A DNA stretch of 64,000 bases from Lepidostoma basale (GCA_022606425.2 JAHDVF020001030.1:979001-1043000); one strand, 5' to 3'. Shown: positions 50,085 to 60,665, numbered from the stretch's first letter. Notes: generated by a model from the letters alone, not told the origin. Numbers and translations: made by a program.

Positions 50085-50655
50085 TAATAAAGTGAATGGA
50101 GCTTTAAAATTAGTTATTGGAAACAAGAATTTATCAATGAAAGCGAAAACGGCCGTTCACAGTAAAATTCTGGTCCCAACCCTATGGAAGCGAAGCATGG
50201 AACTGACAGAAGAAGGATAGGAGCAGAATAAACGCGGTATAGATGAGGTCCCTAAGACATATGTGTAGTAGAACGATATACGACCGAATCTCAAATGCTG
50301 ATATAAGAAAGGAATGTAGAGCGGAAGAAGGTATTATAAACAAAATTATAAGAGGATCGCTGTGTTGGTTCGGACATATGGAGCGCATCGGTGAAGAAAG
50401 AATGGCTATAACAGTATACGTTAACGATATAAATGGGGTACGGAGTCGAGGTGCATTGAGAAAAACATGGCATGACTAAATTAATCAAATTTTAAAGGTT
50501 GGTCATGTCAGAAGCCGGAAAAATCGACGTGCGTGTATGACTCGCTGTATGAATGTGGAGGAATCTAGAGAGGTATATCAGGATAGAGTAGTGTGGCGGT
50601 CCATTCTCTTTGCCTACCCCTGCGGGTAAACGGTGTGATGGTTTGTTGTTGCCAA
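50085..50655 (+). mobile_element. LINE A with (GTT)n tail
   Basis: Thumb fragment (NKVNGALKLVIGNKNLSMKA), broken MYGSEAWN, then RSLRHMCSRTIYDRISNADI, FGHMERIGEERMAITVYVND, GVRSRG, HVRSRKNRRACMTRCMNVEE, last block, GTGATGGTTTGTTGTTG. Stops at several places. Confidence 0.85.
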
Positions 50656-50689
50656 ATATCTTGCTGTGATGAAAATAACTTGAAGAGAC

Positions 50690-51030
50690 AGAGTTCGCAG
50701 TTAGATTGTGCTCCAACAGATGGTAAATCATGTGGAGTTGCTCGACAGTGTAAAAACAGGGAAAATGAAATACTTTGGTAACGTAATGAGAGGAGAAAAA
50801 TACCAATCTCTTCAATTGATAATTTATGGAAAAATACCAGGAAGAAGAGTACCAGGTTGGAGAAGACTCTTTTGGCTGCACAATTTAAGACATCAGGTTC
50901 AGAAGTAGCACCACATCGCTGTTCAGGGCCGCAGTCAACAAGGTGGAAATAGCTATGTTGATCGCCAACCTTCGCAAAGGAGACTGCGTTCAGAATAGAA
51001 GAAGAAGACGAAGACGACCAGATTTTTAAG
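50690..51030 (+). mobile_element. LINE G-type 3' end with (GAA)n tail
   Basis: Encodes VELLDSVKTGKMKYFGNVMR, GEKYQSLQLIIYGKIPGRRV, PGWRRLFWLHNLRHQ, a shift, and MLIANLRKGDCVQNR-like end before 'agaagaagaagacgaag'. The K-x-x-Y-F-G-N-V-M-R block is characteristic of another RTE-like family. Confidence 0.75.
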
Positions 51031-51039
51031 GCCCTTAGA

Positions 51040-51370
51040 AGTCTCGTGCATCATGATTTTAGAGATCCTCACTGGATTCATCCTCTCGATGTGGTCCCTT
51101 CAAAAATGTCTTCTCTGACTACTACATCTCAGAGATCTGCGAATCTCTTCGTTGAGTATACTATCTCTAAGGGTTCTTACCCACGATAAAAACATATAAA
51201 AAAATTCGGCCTATTGTAGAATCCTTAGAGATAGGATACCCAACGATGAGATTCATAGATTCTGCAAAATTGATGAAATAGTGAGATGAAGAAGGCAGAG
51301 AAGACGACACATAGAGAGGATGAATCCAGAGAAGATTCTTTAGATCGTGATGCACGAGACTCCATAGAGC
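51040..51370. repeat. Inverted pair of LINE B-like fragments
   Basis: 51045-51180 and 51215-51365 are inverse copies of each other (GAGTCTCGTGCATCATGATT against GTGATGCACGAGACTCC; CTGGATTCATCCTCTCGATG against ATAGAGAGGATGAATCCAG), around a ~35-bp centre. Each arm reads as a worn RDRIPNDEIHRFC, IERMNPE segment of a LINE B-type frame. Confidence 0.78.
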
Positions 51371-51379
51371 CGTCGACCA

Positions 51380-51944
51380 TCAATACGACCACCAAAGAGA
51401 TGGAGAGAATGCTAGGACGTCTTCATCACATAAAGAAATTTGATATCCTGTATAAACGGATCGCAAAATTTACAATAAAGAGGAAAAAAAGAAGAGTACT
51501 AACCAATATGCAGAGATCATAAATCTCTAAGTATAAAATTATCTCCAAAGTTTAGAAATTCACCACTTCGCCTTAAGTAATTTGTTTAGTAAAGAAGTAG
51601 TCTAATTCCACATTGAAGAATTTGTTCGAACCAACTGAGTGAACCTTTGGAAATACAATCCACCACTAGAAAGGGATTATCCTTTCATCTCACGGGTGTA
51701 ATATATCATCCCTTGGCATTGTCCTGTGAAGTTTTAACGATGTTTGAAGATATATTAAGGGCGTATGAGAAATTGAACAAATATAATATTTACTTAAAAT
51801 GCTTGCTCTCAGAATTATATTATTTTTTCCCGTTGAAACCTGTTATAGAATACGCGTAACCTTTTGTTATTTTTGTTAGTCCAATAAGTTAGAATATGTC
51901 TGTTTTTAAATATGGTAATAATAAAAATAATGTATGACGGATTG
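51380..51944. other. AT-rich stretch, end of LINE B-like arm then nothing
   Basis: 51365-51420 continues the LINE frame (PPKRWRECWDVF). Beyond that nothing recognised. Confidence 0.4.
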
Positions 51945-52212
51945 TGACATAAGTGAGAACAGTGAAAAAATATGATATCGAAAGAAGGGCTGGAGCTGGA
52001 AACAAAATCGATGGTGCACTCAAAGTCATTATCGCAAATAGAAATATATCGACTGAAATAAAGATGGCAGTGCGCAATGGAGTTCTAGTCCCGACCTTTA
52101 TGGATGGAAGTAAAGCTCAGAATTGGCAGAAGAAGGATGAAAGTAGGATAAATGCCGTAGAAATAAGGTCGCTAAGAGGAATATGTGGTAAAACAATGTA
52201 TGAAAGAATATC
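51945..52212 (+). mobile_element. LINE A fragment
   Basis: Open, from KKYDIERRAGAGNKIDGALK through KMAVRNGVLVPTFMDGSKAQ, WQKKDESRINAVEIRSLRGI, CGKTMYERIS; cut by the SINE at 52213. Confidence 0.82.
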
Positions 52213-52471
52213 ATTTTATCATTTCATTTCATTTTGTTGAATCGCTCTTTACATCATGACAGCTTAAGCCAAAACAATGCAAAGGGTATTATAGCTATCA
52301 TAGTGATTCTCGTGACATGTGATAGGTAACTAATCTATCGCCATTTTATTGTCACGTGAATTCTGCACCAGACCAAAGACAGTGTGACAATCACACTGCC
52401 CTCGCCGGAAATCGAACCCGGAAGCTTCGGGGTGGCAGCCAATGCACTTACCAATCGGCCACGAAGGTCGT
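52213..52471 (-). mobile_element. tRNA-derived SINE, subtype 2, between two LINE A pieces
   Basis: On the minus strand: ACGACCTTCGTGGCCGATTG, worn A box, B box GGGTTCGATTTCC, body AATTCACGTGACAATAAAAT, GGCGATAGATTAG, CACATGTCACGAGAATCACT, and subtype-2 end ending CAACAAAATGAAATGAAATG. Confidence 0.85.
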
Positions 52472-52990
52472 ACACTCAAATTCACTACCGCAAATAGAAA
52501 TATATTGACTGAAGCAAAGATGGCAGTGCACAATGGAGTTCTAGTGCCGACCCTTATGTATGGAAGAGATGCTTTGAGTTGGCAGAAGAATGAAAGTAGG
52601 ATAAAAGCTGCTGAAATGAGGTCGCTTGGAAGAATATGCGGAAAAACAATGTATGAAAGAATATCTAATGATGAAGTAAATGCGTCCTAAATAAAATAAA
52701 GGAGGGGTCGCTCAAAAGGTTTGGACATATGAAACGAATAAATAAGGGTTGAATGGTTAAAAAGATATATAAAAGTAGTGTGAATGGAAGAAGTAATCGA
52801 AGAAGGCCAAGGAAGACAAGGCATAACCAAATTAATCAATAACTAAAAGACGATCGTGTTCGATGCACGAACAATCGATGTGTGAATATAGAAGAGGTAC
52901 GAGAGTTATGTCAGTATAGAATAGTGTAGCGGTCTCTACTCTCTGGCTAACCCTCCGAGGAAACGGCGCAATGATTAGTTATATTATATT
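52472..52990 (+). mobile_element. LINE A fragment, overlapping content with 51945-52212
   Basis: Starts at TACACTCAAATTCACTACCG (the KVIIANRNI region) and so repeats part of the piece before the SINE. Continues with MYGRDALSWQKNESRIKAAE, MRSLGRICGKTMYERISNDE, broken FGHM, RSRPRKT, and ends GGCGCAATGATTAGTTAT. Two independent or duplicated copies, not a simple split. Confidence 0.8.
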
Positions 52991-53129
52991 ATTTTTTCTT
53001 AAGTAATGATTCAAAACCCAATATTAAATAATTAATACGAATATAATTATACGTAATACTTTTATATGTATTATAGTTTTAGTCTTAACTTTCAGACGAA
53101 TGTGTGATAAATCTGTATATTATAGACGG

Positions 53130-53265
53130 TAAAATGCAAATTTAAGATGAACACGATGTATGAATGTAAAGGAAGGGAGAGAAGTATGGCAGGACAGAAT
53201 AATGTGATGGTCCATTTGTTTCAACCTACCCCTCCGGGGACGCGTGATGCTTAATATTTTATTTT
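53130..53265 (+). mobile_element. LINE A 3' scrap
   Basis: MNVKEGREVWQDRIMWWSIC-like end and GGACGCGTGATGCTTAAT. No clear tail. Confidence 0.6.
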
Positions 53266-53269
53266 TATT

Positions 53270-53795
53270 TTTGTATGATACAATATAAAATGGAAAACGG
53301 AAAACTGTTCTCGTAAAAATGCAGCTAGCTCGTGTTAGGTTTGTAGAAGCAAACTCAACGGCTAGCTTGTATGTTATCTCTGTCAAAAGTTTGCCCAGAA
53401 GAAGTTGGGGAGTTGTTCAGAAAGCGCTGCTACAGTTCTGGGTGTAACTTGTTATATATCCTTGCGAGTAGGGGCGGCAGCTGGACTTTAAGCTCCACCT
53501 TAAAGATTTAGCTTTGTAAGTTTTATGATGGATGTGCTTATTTCACTTGCATATCTTTGAACGAAACAAATCAAAGTATAGATATACAATAATATAACAC
53601 TTTGTATTAAATCACGGCATGGGTGTGGTTTAACGTCCATACCGAAATTATAATAAATACAAAATGTTTTTGAATGAACTATAAGTTTAATGTGTAACCC
53701 TAAAGTGAGTGCTTCATATTAATTTAAAAAAATTAAAAGTATATTTAAATCATATATATTTATTATATGGAATATATGTGTTTATTTAAAATTAT
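53270..53795. other. Unassigned stretch
   Basis: 53610-53640 (GGTTTAACGTCCATACCG) has no relative here. No gene recognised. Confidence 0.35.
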
Positions 53796-53799
53796 GTAT

Positions 53800-54090
53800 A
53801 CCTTCATCATAGTTCTTCAAGGAATCGAAGGAGGAAGGCACCTGCTCAGGACCTTGTCCGAAAGGCGTGCAAGATGAATCGGTCATGTAATACGTCAAGA
53901 AGGTCTCTTGCATGCCATAATGGAGGGTATGACCGAGGGGACGCCCACGCCGGGAGTATCTGGAGGACCTGTTGGTGGATGTGCGCTGCCCATCATATGA
54001 AGACTTCAAAAGAGCCGCACAAGACAGGGAAGAATGGAAAAGAAGAATAGAAGAAATTGCTGCAAACCAATCCCAGGATTGAAACTTTCT
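53800..54090 (+). mobile_element. LINE 3' fragment, family unassigned
   Basis: Reads, with breaks, GHVIRQEGLLHAIMEGMTEG, TPTPGVSGGPVGGC..., then EDFKRAAQDREEWKRRIEE, the closing block of another RTE-like family. Confidence 0.6.
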
Positions 54091-54279
54091 AACTAATGAC
54101 ATCATAAATATCACTTAAAGTTACCATCGCAAACTAAAATCTATCAAAAATGGTAAGATGGCAATCCGCAATGGTAAACTTGTACCGATATTTACATATG
54201 AAAGTTTATTTATTTCTTCTATATTCGTCTTCACTTTGTGTTGTGGATTCATATTTGAATAAATATAGTTACACTTTGT

Positions 54280-54445
54280 ATTACAACACTTTTTTATTTT
54301 CACTGAACTCAGACATGTTTCGGTTACAAGTAACCTTTATCAATGTATACAATTTTTACAAAAAATTTATTGGGTTAAAATTGTATACATTGGATAAAGT
54401 TTACTTGTTACCGAAACATGTCTGGTTCGGTAAAAATAAAATGTG
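54280..54445. repeat. P1-related fold-back, decayed
   Basis: Left: CAGACATGTTTCGGTTACAA, GTAACCTTTATCAATGTATA. Right: TATACATTGGATAAAGTTTA, CTTGTTACCGAAACATGTCTGG. Keeps GAAACATGTC on both arms; the CTGANGA positions read TTGATAAAGG-like. Stem II GTTAC/GTAAC is partly kept. Confidence 0.6.
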
Positions 54446-54589
54446 TAACTATATTTATTAAATTTTTTATTTTTTTTTATTCACTTGAAATAATACACAT
54501 GTACGTAAAACATATTTAAAAAAAACAATTAAACAATTATTATCTCGTACATAAATATTAATATAAGGTTACATATTGTTTACATTCTT

Positions 54590-54840
54590 CTTCTTCGTAG
54601 TGTAAGACTTGTGGCCAGTTTCTTAAGAGGAATTGGCCTCCTGCGAGGTCGACTCCCAGCTGTCAATCCATCTCTTTAGTGGTCTGTCCGGGGTAGTTTT
54701 CCTTGGGGTTGGCCGTGCAACACAATGAGAGGAAATCTAGATGTATCCATTATTTTTACGTGTGAATCTAGCATCTTTACCCTCCTCACCTTACGACATC
54801 CTCTACCTCGCATATTTCCCTTATCCTTGAGTTCCTTATT
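54590..54840 (-). mobile_element. LINE B-like 3' end
   Basis: The minus strand reads KDRVRNSRIREICEVEDVVR-like, then GRPTPRKTTPDRPLKRWIDS, with the (GAA)n tail at 54590 (plus-strand TTCTTCTTCG). Several shifts. Confidence 0.7.
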
Positions 54841-54884
54841 CTATCGCGTATTTATTAAAATTATGTTCATATCTTATTCTTCTT

Positions 54885-55145
54885 CTTCTTCTCCTTATAG
54901 ACCTTTGGTCTGTTCCTGAAATCACTTGGGAGTTTGACTTCCAACTATCTCTCCATCTCTTCGGCGGTTTTCCGGGGGGACGGCAGCCGACAGGAATCTG
55001 ATGCGCCACAGCGTGTGGGATTATGGTGGGATCCATCCTCTGCACGTGCGCATTACACTATCTTCTTTGTTGTCTACCCCATCTCACGACATCCTCCACC
55101 TTACAGATCTCGCGGATGGTCATGTTTCTCACCCTATCTCGAATA
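54885..55145 (-). mobile_element. LINE B-like 3' end, second
   Basis: Minus strand: TIRDRVRNMTIREICKVEDV, VRWGRQQRR, then a shift to MQRMDPTIIPHAVAHQIPVG, RPPGKPPKRWRDSWKSN, and the (GAA)n tail ('ttcttcttcttctcc' at 54880). It sits head-on against a piece of repeat R. Confidence 0.75.
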
Positions 55146-55149
55146 GTCA

Positions 55150-55250
55150 GTAGTAGTAATGACAGGTCATAAGTCCTGTAAACACCTTGATCATCCATGT
55201 TCAGTTTACGGTTTACGTCTTTGTCTCTATTGAGATACAATTAAAATTTG
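55150..55250 (+). repeat. Repeat R, end fragment
   Basis: ACAGGTCATAAGTCCTGTAA, CACCTTGATCATCCATGTTC, TATTGAGATACAATTAAAAT. Confidence 0.65.
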
Positions 55251-55317
55251 AATTAACCACCCTTTGGTGTAAATCCAGGATTTGTATTTTGATTTGTATT
55301 TGGTCTTCAAATATTCT

Positions 55318-55747
55318 GGTCAAAATTCTTTGGCATATAGAATGGAATAATACTCCTAGCGGCTTCTAACAATATGTTCGGTGACAGCCTTCGCATTGTG
55401 TTAATAAGGTAGTTTGCTAAATGCCGAAAATCATTCTCCATAGATGGCGTTAGTGGGTCGGTTGTTTAGGTTAATTCTTGAAAAAAAATTCACTAGTGTA
55501 ACCAAATCTACATAGATGGCTGACCGAAACTGACACGTGAAGATAAATATGGATTTTGAAGTATATATACATCTTCCAAAAATTTGTCATGCATGATCAC
55601 AATAACAAAGGTGGAATGGGGAATGTTGTAATTACATAAAGCGTGCGATTAACCCAACCAAATGACAGGTCATAAGTCCTGTAAACACCTTGATCATCCA
55701 TGTTCAGTTTCCAGTTTACGTCTTCGTCTCTATTGAGATACAATTAA
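55318..55747 (+). repeat. Dispersed repeat R, copy 2 (nearly identical to 2690-3123)
   Basis: Differs from copy 1 at only scattered positions over ~430 bp (for example GTTCGGTGACAG against GTTGGTCAACAG). The two copies are 52 kb apart in the same direction. Confidence 0.75.
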
Positions 55748-55749
55748 AA

Positions 55750-56690
55750 TTCGAATAGTCCTTCCTGCTATCATCCGCTATCATCATTTTTATGTATATT
55801 TTTTTAAATCATAAGTTGAAAATGAACATCAATTACCAAATTTTACTAGCTAACATGATTATTTTACACGTTCATTTGATTCAATGTGTGCGTGAGCATA
55901 AAATTCTTCGATTTGAAAAAAGAACAACAAAAAATCGTGTCCCACGTAGTGGAATTTCTTAAATAAACGTTAGAGAAAATTTTGACTATTGAGGCGAGAC
56001 GAAACGCGCAGAGGTATTTCTTAATATTCAATGAACGATTTTTCTTCGCGTTTTAAAAAATTGGCAAACACATACATAAATGTTGGCCGTACGTGATGTG
56101 AATGTCGGCTGATTTTTTATGACTTTCAATTTTTCTTTTAACATCTGTATAAACGGTTAGCCTTCGGGAACTAGAAAAACTCCCCAATACAGTGCTGAAA
56201 TAGGCAAAAAACAAAATTCTTTCAATGCCTTTTTGGACCATTCATAGTTTTTCGGCACTTCGATTGGACAATGTTACAACTTCGAATCCATATTACTTCT
56301 TCTTCAAGTGAAGACTTCTCTGTCTTGCACCACCCAGGACCCCTCATACACGCTCCCGATAGGGAATACCAGTCCAATATTTGATGTTGAGACATAAAGC
56401 TTATTAGTGTAAGTTTTAATTAGTTTATTACATGTTTCGTTTCATTAGATGTAATAATTGCAAAACAGTGAAGCAATCTAAAGAATCTGGTCTAGAAGAA
56501 CAAGCACATGCATATTAACAGCAAGTCAGAATTGATAAGGCATGCATGCGACCTATCATGACGTATGCTGTAGAGTCGCGGATCAACGCTGTACAAACCA
56601 AGGGTCTACTAATCACATCTGAGATGAAGCTTTAAAGATCCATTACTAATAATAATGTTTTTACAGGGTGGTGGAAATATATAATGTGGT
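55750..56690. other. AT-rich stretch, nothing identified
   Basis: 56290-56400 has a (CTTCTT)/GAAGTGAAGACTTC region that might be a worn LINE tail. No gene recognised. Confidence 0.35.
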
Positions 56691-56830
56691 GGTGGTAATG
56701 TACAGGGTAACGTGGTGGTGGTAATGTAAAATTACCACCACCACATTGCCCTGATAATGGAGACTACAACGATCTCCGAAACGTCGATCAAGAAGGAGAA
56801 ATCACACGTTGTTAAATCACACAAAACATA
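56690..56830 (+). mobile_element. Hammerhead-bearing repeat P3, copy 1
   Basis: An inverted block GTGGTGGTGGTAATGTAAAA / TTACCACCACCACATT leads into CCCTGATAATGGAGACTACA, ACGATCTCCGAAACGTCGAT, CAAGAAGGAGAAATCACACG, TTGTTA. The last ~70 bp recur at 56958-57030. Confidence 0.7.
56748..56790 (+). ncRNA. Hammerhead-like motif (P3, core G-to-A)
   Basis: CTGATAA (one core change from CTGANGA), stem II GGAGA...TCTCC perfect with a 9-nt loop, GAAAC, GTC. Minimal stem III (ACGT). Confidence 0.55.
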
Positions 56831-56834
56831 CAAC

Positions 56835-56957
56835 AATTATAGTTTAATGCATCTATTGAAAACAATTAAAATATAGTATATAATACCAGGAATGCATAAG
56901 AGATGGCTCGATTTTAGGAATACAAGATACAGGATACTCTCCAAAGTCGAGGATACA
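56835..56957 (-). mobile_element. LINE D2 3' untranslated end
   Basis: The minus strand reads TCGAGCCATCTCTTATGCAT, TCCTGGTATTATATACTATA, TTTTCAATAGATGCATTAAA; the other end lies against the P3 motif. Same element as 18225-18425. Confidence 0.55.
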
Positions 56958-56960
56958 TTA

Positions 56961-57005
56961 CCCTGAAGATGGAGACTGCAACGATCTCTGAAATGTCGGT
57001 CGAGA
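56961..57005 (+). ncRNA. Hammerhead ribozyme motif (P3)
   Basis: CTGAAGA at 56963-56969 (fits CTGANGA), stem II GGAGA...TCTCT (one wobble), GAAAT then GTC. Stem I ACC/GGT. C-to-T after GAAA weakens the first stem III pair. Confidence 0.6.
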
Positions 57006-57534
57006 AGGAGAAATCACACGTTGTTACCCAAAATGTGAAAATCTACGCAACTATATTGTTGTGTGTAATCTTTTGAGAAAAAAAACGATTTGATTTGATT
57101 TGATTTAAAACCCACCCAGACATGAAATACTTGTGAAAAACGGAAAGAGAGAAATAAATTTGTATAGTATAAAGCGTATCATTTATAAATAGGCTTAAGA
57201 GAGGTTATTACTTAAATGAAATACGATAAAAGGAAACTGGAAATATACCTTGTATTTGTCGTCAATGAAATTTCACCCTCAATGTATCGAGAATCAATTC
57301 CACGTGTCTCAATATGATTACTCTCAAGTAATTAAGAGCGAAACGTTTCTTCAAAATTGAAAATACTTCGATATTAATTTTACCTTTTTTGAATATTCGT
57401 CATTCCGAGATTGTAAATAGGTAGAACCAATTTTGAAATGTCACATTTTTCATTAAAATTCCATAGAAATGAATAAATTAAACTTGTGTATTTGTTTTTA
57501 AATCACTTTATTTTATTTTAAAAATGATTAACGT
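57006..57534. other. AT-rich stretch, nothing identified
   Basis: 57085-57115 holds a GATTTGATTTGATTTGATTT tail of LINE D2 type. Nothing else recognised. Confidence 0.4.
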
Positions 57535-58345
57535 AGGATAAATGCCGTAGAAATGAGATCACTGAGAAGGAAAAGATATATGATAGAGTATCAAACGATG
57601 GAAGAGCTGAAAGGGTTGGACGTAGGTGCCAAAATGAGCGGAGCGTCAGTAAGCTGTCTCTTGTATGCGGATGATTCTGTCCTACTTCCAGACAACGAGC
57701 ATGAACTACAAGTCCTGGTGAACAGTATGTATGGGGTTTGCATGCGATCATCTGATGATGAATGTGAATAAGTCCAAGCTAATGATAAAAAAAAATAAGA
57801 AATCATGACAGTCTGCAACATTAGCGTGAATGGTGAAAATTTGGAGCAATTAGATTAGTTCGTGTATTTGGGTAGTATGTTTACAGAAGATGGGCAATTG
57901 GAGAGGGATATTGAAAAAAGCGTTGATGCAGGCAACAAAGTGAATGGTGCACTTAAAGTTGTCATCGCACACAAAAACCTATCCAAAAAAGCCAAAATGG
58001 CAGTGCACAATGGTGTTCTTGTACCGACCCGAACAAAATAATGAAAAGATCATTAAGATGGTTTAGACACATGGACAGAATAAATGAAGAAAGAAAGGTA
58101 AAATAGTATATGTTAACGATGTATATGGAACTAGAAATAGAGGAAGACCGAGGAAAACGTGGCACGATCGAATGAATCAAATATTAAATATCAGCCACGT
58201 GAGGAGTCCGAGAAATCGACGCGCGTGCATGACACGATGTATGAATGTTTAGGAAGCGAGAGAAATATGTCAGGAAAGAAAAGTGTGACAGTTCATTCTT
58301 TCTGCCTACTCCTTCGGGGAGACGGCGTGATGGTTCGTTAGTTTT
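57535..58345 (+). mobile_element. LINE A chimeric copy reaching the catalytic box
   Basis: First ~40 bp come from the RINAVEMRSLRR region, then a jump back upstream to KGLDVGAKMSGASVSCLLYA, DDSVLLPDNEHELQVLVNSM (catalytic YADD near 57663-57674), TVCNISVNGENLEQ, GSMFTEDGQLERDIEKSVDA, VHNGVLVPT; at 58030 a deletion joins it to NKIMKRSLRWFRHMDRINEE, RGRPRKTWHDRMNQILNISH, last block and GGCGTGATGGTTCGTTAG. Internally rearranged and broken. Confidence 0.85.
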
Positions 58346-58349
58346 TACC

Positions 58350-58712
58350 AAACGATGAAATAAATAAAAAATTAAAGCAGCTGATTGCATCTGACAAAAT
58401 TAAAAATGCATCTCTGAATGGTTTGGATATATGTAACGAATGTACCAGATGATTTAAATGGTGTATACAGGCAGTGTGAATGAAAAGAGGAGTCGTGGAA
58501 GACCAAAGAAAGCATGGCATGACCAAATCAATCAAATACTGAAAGGCGGCCACATCAGTCGGAAAAATCAACGAACGTGCATGTTACGATGTATGAATGT
58601 GGAGGAATCGGGAGGGCTATGTCAGGATAGAACGGTATGGCGGTCCATTCTCTCTATCTACCCCTCCGGGGAAACGGCGCGATGGTTAGTTAGTTAGTAA
58701 GTTTTAATTTAA
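58350..58712 (+). mobile_element. LINE A fragment with (GTTA)n tail, tandem to the previous copy
   Basis: Starts ACCAAACGATGAAATAAATA right after the preceding tail; broken WFGYM, then MVYTGSVNEKRSRGRPKKAW, HDQINQILKGGHI, last block, GGCGCGATGGTTAGTTAG. Confidence 0.82.
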
Positions 58713-59217
58713 TTTTATTGAACGAACTGGCTTTGTTCCCGCCAGAACTTCGAATGGCTTACAAAAACAAACAATATACACCAAAACTGTATCAAAATAC
58801 ACCCCTGACCAAATAACCCTTAATAACCTATTATTGCTTACTCACCTTTGTTATACCCAATATAAATAAATAAAAATATATTCCTGAAATCGATTACTGC
58901 CGAAAATTTGTTTTGTTATGATACCCGACATTTTGCGGCTCAAACATGATCTAATGGAAGAAAAATCAAAAAAGGGCGACGCCAACCTAACGGACCGAGA
59001 TATATAATTTATTATATTTAAATTCAGTAATATTTAAAACGAAATTATAAATTTTTCAAACATTATATATAAATATATCAGCTAAAATATATTTTTAAAT
59101 CATCATCTTAAATAACATTACTACCAATATATAAATTCAGTCAATTTTTAATAATTATTTTAAGATAATTTATGAATAAAATCATTTTTACCACCCCTGA
59201 TTTGTATGTATAAAAAG
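58713..59217. other. AT-rich stretch, nothing identified
   Basis: No gene or repeat recognised apart from a CCCGCCAGAACTTCG scrap at 58738. Confidence 0.35.
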
Positions 59218-59239
59218 GAGTCAGTTTGTAACACTGTCA

Positions 59240-59290
59240 CCAATCTGTCGATGCCAGCGAGTCTGGCGAAACCGGTTGCTGTCGAAATAT
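59240..59290 (+). ncRNA. Hammerhead-like motif with CTGTCGA core
   Basis: CTGTCGA (one change from CTGANGA), perfect stem II GCCAG-CGAGT-CTGGC, GAAAC, palindrome ACCGGT, then GTT. Stem II and the GAAAC half are convincing; the core U replaces an essential A. A relative with a worse core is at 3930-3990. Confidence 0.5.
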
Positions 59291-59364
59291 AGATAAAATC
59301 TGAAGTAGTTAAAGAATATCGTTTTATTTAATTATTATTTAAACTGTATCAGTTGGTTTGAAGC

Positions 59365-59690
59365 ACCATCATCATCATCGTCATCATCATCAGCCGTCTG
59401 TCATCCACTGCTGAATGTAGGCCTCTCCCAAAGCACGCTACCGCCCCCTATCCATTGCCGCATGTCCAGCAATCCTCTTCAGATCGTCGGTCCAGCGGGT
59501 AGCGGACGTTCAAATCTGCGGAATCCTGTACGCGGTGTCCACTCCAGAACCCGTCTCCCCCATCGGCCGTCGGTTCTCCGACAGATATGGCCAGCCCATC
59601 GCCACTTCATCCCGCCCATCCTCAGAGCCACCTCAGTTCTTGAAGCACCAGCGGGAGCGAAACCGGTTAGTTCAATCAAACAAAATAAAA
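59365..59690 (-). mobile_element. LINE F 3' end, reversed copy
   Basis: Minus strand: TEVALRMGGMKWRWAGHICR, RTDGRWGRRVLEWTPRTGFR, then DDLKRIAGHAAMDRGR.. and the (GAT)n tail ('catcatcatcgtcatcatc' at 59368). Same family as 40305-40665. Confidence 0.82.
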
Positions 59691-59989
59691 TGTTATAAGT
59701 TCCCAAGAGCTTTCAATTATTTTCAATAATGTCATACTACACATTAAGTGCTTCACACGAAAAAGTTCAGTTGTTTATTTTCTTCGCTTGTTTCAATCCA
59801 AGAGATTGGTTTGCAGCAAACTATAACATTTTTTTCTGGATCTTAGTATGCTACTTGGGCCTATAATGTTTTACTTCTTTTGAAGTTTTACTTCATTTTC
59901 CGCATTTAGTAGAGGGTCGAATTCCCACGTGGTAAGGTAAAAAAGTTATCAGTGACAAAACTTGGGTTTAAAAACTTTTAATGTAGGTA
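59691..59989. other. Unassigned stretch
   Basis: No gene or repeat recognised. Confidence 0.35.
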
Positions 59990-60325
59990 CTTTTTTATTA
60001 AATTATATATCAAGAGCCATAGAAAGAGCCATGTTAGGAATAAACCTTAGAGACAAAGTCGGAAACGATATGGTGAGGGAAAAAACAAAGGTCACTGACA
60101 TTATCCACCGGGTAGCGTCTCTAAAGTGCCAATGGGCAGGTCACGTAGCCAGAAGCTCGGACGAAAAATGGAAAAAGAAGACTGCTGACTTGGAGTCCAT
60201 GGACGGCAAAGAGAAGTACAGGTCGACCGCAACTACGGTGGAAGATGACCTTAATATACATGTCGGAGTGACGCGGAAGGAGGAGACCTTTGTTTAAGTG
60301 TGGACGGGAATAGGCTGAAGAAGAA
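59990..60325 (+). mobile_element. LINE E-like 3' end with (GAA)n tail
   Basis: Encodes YISRAIERAMLGINLRDKVG, VREKTKVTDIIHRVASLKCQ, WAGHVARSSDEKW; then a shift and the end HVGVTRKEETF, GAATAGGCTGAAGAAGAAG. Confidence 0.78.
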
Positions 60326-60364
60326 GAAGAAGATTTATTTTGATTTATTACGCCAAAGAAGTGA

Positions 60365-60665
60365 AACTTCTTACGTGCATATATAAGTCATCATCATTTC
60401 TCGGCGCTACATCTCGGTGTGGGACTTGGCCTACTCCACAACGGTCCTCCACTGACTTCTGTCCCTGGCCATCTCTCTCCATTCCCCAGCTTCTTCCATT
60501 TTCTCCCAATCTTCTTCCACGCAATCCGCCCATCTTTTCCTCCGTCTGCCTCTTGGTCTCTTTTCGAGGGTCACCCATCTGGATATAATTTGTGGTGTTG
60601 TACCCTCTGGCATTCTTTCCACATGGCCAGCCCACCGTAGGCGTTGAGACTTACAGAATCTCACT
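60365..60665 (-). mobile_element. LINE G 3' end, reversed
   Basis: Minus strand, 77 open codons: MRFCKSQRLRWAGHVERMPE, GTTPQIISRWVTLEKRPRGR, RRKRWADCVEEDWEKMEEAG, RDRSQWRTVVEQ. This is the W-A/x-G-H-V-x-R-M ... RPRGRRR block of RTE/CR1-like ends. It lies head-to-head with the plus-strand fragment at 60735. Confidence 0.82.
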
